Shown piece after piece: positions 14,258-17,021 of a stretch of 17,021 nt of DNA. Each line of letters begins with the position of its first letter. The stretch's first letter is position 1. Location: the NCBI GenBank assembly GCA_905215625.1, contig CAJMQQ010000055.1:1-17021 (forward strand). Direction: 5' to 3'. The notes beneath the pieces are model-generated. The model saw only the letters and a list, made by a program, of their open reading frames with translations. It searched no databases and had not been told where the DNA came from. The DNA comes from an uncultured bacterium. GTDB taxonomy: Bacteria > Bacillota > Clostridia > Lachnospirales > Lachnospiraceae. Both the position numbers and the translations under genes were made by a program.

Positions 14258-15247
14258 ATGCGTCAGTTATCCGTAGGCCCAAACGAGGCAGGACAGCGTC
14301 TGGACAAGCTTTTAGCCAAATATCTGGGCCAGGCGCCAAAAAGCTTTCTCTATAAAATGATGCGGAAAAAAAATATTGTTCTCAATGGGAAAAAATGTGA
14401 AGGATCGGAACGGTTAAAAGAGGGCGATGAAATCCGCCTGTTTTTGTCAGAAGAGACCATTCAAAATTTCTCTTCTCCTTCCAGGCCGCAGGAACCTTCT
14501 TCCCAGGGAGGAAAAAAGAAAGAAAGCGAGCCGCCTCTTTCCATTATTTATGAAGATTCCCACATCCTTCTCATTAATAAACCGTCCGGTATGCTGTCCC
14601 AAAAGGCAAAAGAAACGGACGTGTCTTTGGTAGAACGGATTATTTCTTATCTGCTGGAATCCGGCCAGATCACCGATGAGCAGCTTCGCACGTTCCGGCC
14701 GTCAGTGTGCAACCGGCTGGATCGGAATACCAGCGGACTGATTGCAGCAGGAAAATCCCTTGCAGGACTTCAGATTTTATCCGAAGCTTTCCGGGACCGG
14801 AGCCTGCATAAATACTATCAGTGCATTGTAGCCGGCCAGGTTACGGATGCCCAGAAGATCGAAGGCTTTCTGAAAAAAGATTCCAGAACCAATCAGGTTT
14901 CCATTACCAGAAACCAGGTACCGGACAGTCAGCCTATCGCCACCGAATACCTTCCTCTCTGGAACAACGGCGATTATACCTGTCTGCGGGTGACTCTCCT
15001 GACCGGCCGTACCCATCAAATCCGCGCCCATCTGGCTTCTATTGGCCATCCCATTGTGGGAGATGGAAAATACGGCAGCCGGGCAGTCAATGAAACCGCC
15101 AGAAAAACTTACGGAATTACTTCCCAGATGCTTCACTCCTGGCAGCTTGTGATGCCGGAACAGATGCCCCAGCCCCTTTCCTATCTTTCTGGCAAGACCT
15201 TTACTGCAAAGCTGCCTCCGGAATTTTTCCGGATGCAACCTCGTTGA
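14258..15247 (+). CDS. RluA-family (RluC/RluD-like) pseudouridine synthase
   Basis: A 329-residue enzyme with an N-terminal S4 domain (GQRLDKLLAKYLGQAPKSFLY, then NIVLNG; about 12-65), a low-complexity Pro/Ser/Lys linker (about 70-93), and the catalytic domain: IIYEDSHILLINKPSGML, CNRLDRNTSGLI with catalytic Asp155, LHKYYQCIV, and GRTHQIRAHLASIGHPIVGDGKYG. The position before RLD is Asn instead of the common His. It makes pseudouridines in rRNA, probably 23S; the sites cannot be read from sequence. The ATG at 14258 is preceded by TAGGAGG, which overlaps the stop of the preceding gene. It ends the cluster: a promoter for the next gene overlaps its stop codon. Confidence 0.93.
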   Translation: MRQLSVGPNEAGQRLDKLLAKYLGQAPKSFLYKMMRKKNIVLNGKKCEGSERLKEGDEIRLFLSEETIQNFSSPSRPQEPSSQGGKKKESEPPLSIIYEDSHILLINKPSGMLSQKAKETDVSLVERIISYLLESGQITDEQLRTFRPSVCNRLDRNTSGLIAAGKSLAGLQILSEAFRDRSLHKYYQCIVAGQVTDAQKIEGFLKKDSRTNQVSITRNQVPDSQPIATEYLPLWNNGDYTCLRVTLLTGRTHQIRAHLASIGHPIVGDGKYGSRAVNETARKTYGITSQMLHSWQLVMPEQMPQPLSYLSGKTFTAKLPPEFFRMQPR

Positions 15248-15272
15248 CTTTTCTGCTGGCCGCGAGTACAAT
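15244..15272 (+). promoter_or_regulatory. Strong promoter for the L,D-transpeptidase (and probably trpS)
   Basis: TTGACT (15244-15249), 17-base spacer, TACAAT (15267-15272): five of six matches in each box. The -35 contains the TGA stop codon of the upstream pseudouridine synthase gene. The start of the transpeptidase lies about 30 bp beyond the predicted transcription start. Confidence 0.8.
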
Positions 15273-15308
15273 AGACAAGGAAATAACATAGAGAGGGGAA
15301 CATGGAAG

Positions 15309-16709
15309 ATGGATAACCGTTTTTTGAAACAGGCGATGCTCATCTGCCTGTCTGCAGCGCTGACTGTTTCCGGCAGTTTTCCGGCACTGGCAGCGATTAA
15401 CAATACCCATAACAATCCAGACGTTTACGTAAGCGGAACCCTGATTAATGGAGTAAATACAGCGGGGCAGACGCCCCAGGAAGCCAAGGCCGTAATCGAA
15501 TCTGCCTATGGCAGCGGAAAAACTCTTACCCTGATAGGAAAAGATGGAAAAGAAGAGGTGATTTCCGGTTCCGAACTGGGCATGAGTGCTGTGGTAGGAG
15601 AAGACCTTTCCGCAATTTTAACACAGCAGAATGAAAATGGCCGGATTTCCGGTCCGGCAGTTGACAACAATTTTGAACTTCCTATAGAAGTTACGTATAG
15701 TGAAGAAGCGCTGGCGGCAAAGCTGGCTTCCTTGTCCCTGGTTGTGGGAGAGGATGTAGTAAAGACGGAAAACGCTCATATTGCCAAAACTTCAGATGGA
15801 ACCGGATTTACTATTGTTCCGGAAGTAGTTGGAACAGATCTGAATATGGAAAAATTGACCCAGACCGTACGCCAGGCCTTAGCTTCTGGCCAGTCTTTAA
15901 TCAATCTTGGAGACGCCGGCTGCTACAATGAAGTAACGGTTCACGCATCTGACGAAGCCCTGGTTTCTCTTCTTGCAGCAATGAACCAGTGCGGTAATAT
16001 GACCATTACCTACCGGTTCGGAGACGAATCAGAAGTTCTGTCCGGCGAAACCATTTCCACCTGGATAACTGGAACGGACGGCACAACTGTAACCGTAGAT
16101 CCAGCACAGGCATCCGCTTATGTAAAAATCCTGGCAGATAAGTATGATACAGCAGGAAAGCCTCACACATTCCGTACTGCTTCTGGCCAGGACGTAACCA
16201 TTACCGGCCCATATGGCTGGAAAATCGACCAGGCGGCAGAAACCCAGAGCCTAATCGCAGCAATCCAGACCTGTCAGAGTTCGGAACGGGAACCAGTATA
16301 TGCCCAGACTGCAGCCAGCCGCACTGGCAATGACTACGGCATGACTTATGTAGAAGTAGACCTAGGAAACCAGCATTTATATTTAGTAGAAAATGGACAG
16401 TGTATTTTAGATACGCCTTTTGTGTCCGGCAACGTATCCAAAGGATGGACAACGCCACCTGGTATTTTCGGACTTTATTATAAACAGAAGGATAAAGTGT
16501 TACGAGGGGAAGATTATGCAACTCCGGTAAAATACTGGATGCCGTTTAACGGCGGAATCGGACTCCATGACGCAGATTGGCGGGGCAGCTTTGGCGGAAC
16601 CATCTATAAGACCAATGGTTCTCATGGCTGTATCAACCTTCCGCCCGCAAAAGCTGCTATTGTTTACGATCACGTATACAAAAATATGCCGATCATCTGT
16701 CATAATTAA
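15309..16709 (+). CDS. Exported L,D-transpeptidase (YkuD domain)
   Basis: A 466-residue secreted cell-wall enzyme. Residues 1-29 form a signal peptide (basic start, AMLICLSAALTV core, ALA just before the probable cleavage site). Residues 38-335 hold two related peptidoglycan-binding-type modules (GVNTAGQTPQEAKAVIE and the FTIVPEVVGTDLNMEKL region, as in PG_binding_4 proteins). Residues 346-464 are the YkuD domain with His420 in GIGLHDA and the active-site signature GSHGCINLP (catalytic Cys441, His439). It should make 3-3 cross-links in peptidoglycan or attach other groups to it. The ATG at 15309 is preceded by GAGAGGGG; an out-of-frame ATG at 15302 is rejected. It has its own promoter, and trpS follows by 32 bp without a visible terminator. 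Confidence 0.93.
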   Translation: MDNRFLKQAMLICLSAALTVSGSFPALAAINNTHNNPDVYVSGTLINGVNTAGQTPQEAKAVIESAYGSGKTLTLIGKDGKEEVISGSELGMSAVVGEDLSAILTQQNENGRISGPAVDNNFELPIEVTYSEEALAAKLASLSLVVGEDVVKTENAHIAKTSDGTGFTIVPEVVGTDLNMEKLTQTVRQALASGQSLINLGDAGCYNEVTVHASDEALVSLLAAMNQCGNMTITYRFGDESEVLSGETISTWITGTDGTTVTVDPAQASAYVKILADKYDTAGKPHTFRTASGQDVTITGPYGWKIDQAAETQSLIAAIQTCQSSEREPVYAQTAASRTGNDYGMTYVEVDLGNQHLYLVENGQCILDTPFVSGNVSKGWTTPPGIFGLYYKQKDKVLRGEDYATPVKYWMPFNGGIGLHDADWRGSFGGTIYKTNGSHGCINLPPAKAAIVYDHVYKNMPIICHN

Positions 16710-16741
16710 TTAACACAACATTATAATCGGAGGAAGTTACA

Positions 16742-17021
16742 ATGGGAAAAATTATTTTAACCGGCGACAGACCCACCGGCCGTCTTCATGTGGGACATTA
16801 CGTAGGATCCTTAAAGAGAAGGGTAGAACTGCAGAATTCAGGAGAATATGATGAAATCTTCATTATGATTGCAGATGCCCAGGCTCTTACGGATAATGCA
16901 GACAATCCGGAAAAAGTCCGCCAGAATATTATTGAGGTTGCCCTGGATTACTTATCCTGCGGCCTGGATCCGGCAAAGTCCACCTTGTTTATCCAGTCTC
17001 AGATTCCAGAGCTGTGCGAGC
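16742..17021 (+). CDS. trpS: Tryptophanyl-tRNA synthetase, 5' part (runs off the window)
   Basis: The first 93 codons of a class I aminoacyl-tRNA synthetase that charges tRNA-Trp. It begins MGKIILTGDRPTGRLHVGHY, containing the HIGH-type ATP-binding motif (HVGH) and the PTG-x-LH-x-GHY-x-G-x-L signature typical of TrpS, followed by the DAQALTDNADNP segment of the tryptophan-binding region. The start at 16742 has GGAGGA at 16729-16734. No T-box leader fits in the 32 bp after the transpeptidase gene, so it is probably read from the upstream promoter. The KMSKS motif would lie beyond the window. Confidence 0.93.
   Translation, partial: MGKIILTGDRPTGRLHVGHYVGSLKRRVELQNSGEYDEIFIMIADAQALTDNADNPEKVRQNIIEVALDYLSCGLDPAKSTLFIQSQIPELCE

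Noticed and set aside
14777..15415. A 212-codon minus-strand open frame across the RluA-type gene and the transpeptidase start
   Set aside because: It runs antisense to two well-supported genes and through a strong plus-strand promoter, and its product looks random.
16722..16727. TATAAT just before trpS as a -10 box
   Set aside because: It is followed immediately by the ribosome binding site, so a transcript starting from it would begin inside GGAGGA, and no good -35 lies at 16-18 bp.
1..17021. CRISPR arrays, tRNA and rRNA genes
   Set aside because: I looked for regularly spaced direct repeats and cloverleaf or rRNA signatures and saw none.

Overview
The window looks like chromosome from a spore-forming anaerobic Firmicute, most likely a Lachnospiraceae / Clostridium cluster XIVa type. 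This rests on an alpha/beta-type spore protein, a YlbJ-like sporulation membrane protein beside rsmD-coaD, strong GGAGG-type ribosome binding sites, and the look of the proteins. The genus cannot be fixed from sequence alone.

Region 1 (about 1-2400) is one end of an integrated mobile element. It holds the first codons of a leftward gene with a near-consensus promoter bracketed by two operator-like repeats, a 67-bp block of nested inverted repeats, a TnpW-like small protein, and a large serine recombinase of the TnpX/TndX type. The exact element boundary is not visible.

Region 2 (about 2400-4430) is a patchwork between the element and the core chromosome. On the minus strand are a NUDIX hydrolase and a spore protein gene with its terminator. 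On the plus strand are a short remnant of an MFS transporter, an unrecognised 124-aa gene, and a GNAT acetyltransferase that has lost its C-terminal part. This looks like a site of repeated insertion and deletion.

Region 3 (about 4410-7990) is core: a good promoter drives rsmD, coaD and a coiled-coil protein. The only clear terminator for this operon lies about 100 bp inside the convergent ylbJ-like gene. That gene diverges from an M23 peptidase gene, and a SigmaE-like promoter candidate sits in the short space between them.

Region 4 (about 8100-15250) is a tightly packed plus-strand cluster: an RsmF-type rRNA methyltransferase, an RsuA/RluB-type pseudouridine synthase, a HAD phosphatase with a TTG start, a YgiQ-type radical SAM protein broken by a frameshift, a short-chain dehydrogenase, an unrecognised two-helix membrane protein and an RluA-family pseudouridine synthase. 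Spacings are a few bases or overlaps, so co-transcription is likely. With rsmD and trpS, the window is rich in RNA modification and translation genes.

Region 5 (about 15244-17021) starts with a strong promoter overlapping the stop codon of the RluA-type gene. It drives an exported L,D-transpeptidase, followed at 32 bp by the 5' end of trpS, which runs off the window.

I found no CRISPR array, tRNA or rRNA. I see no clearly new multi-gene system; the best second-look items are the nested-hairpin block, the twin-operator promoter, the disrupted ygiQ, the antisense-embedded terminator and the divergent ylbJ/M23 spacer.
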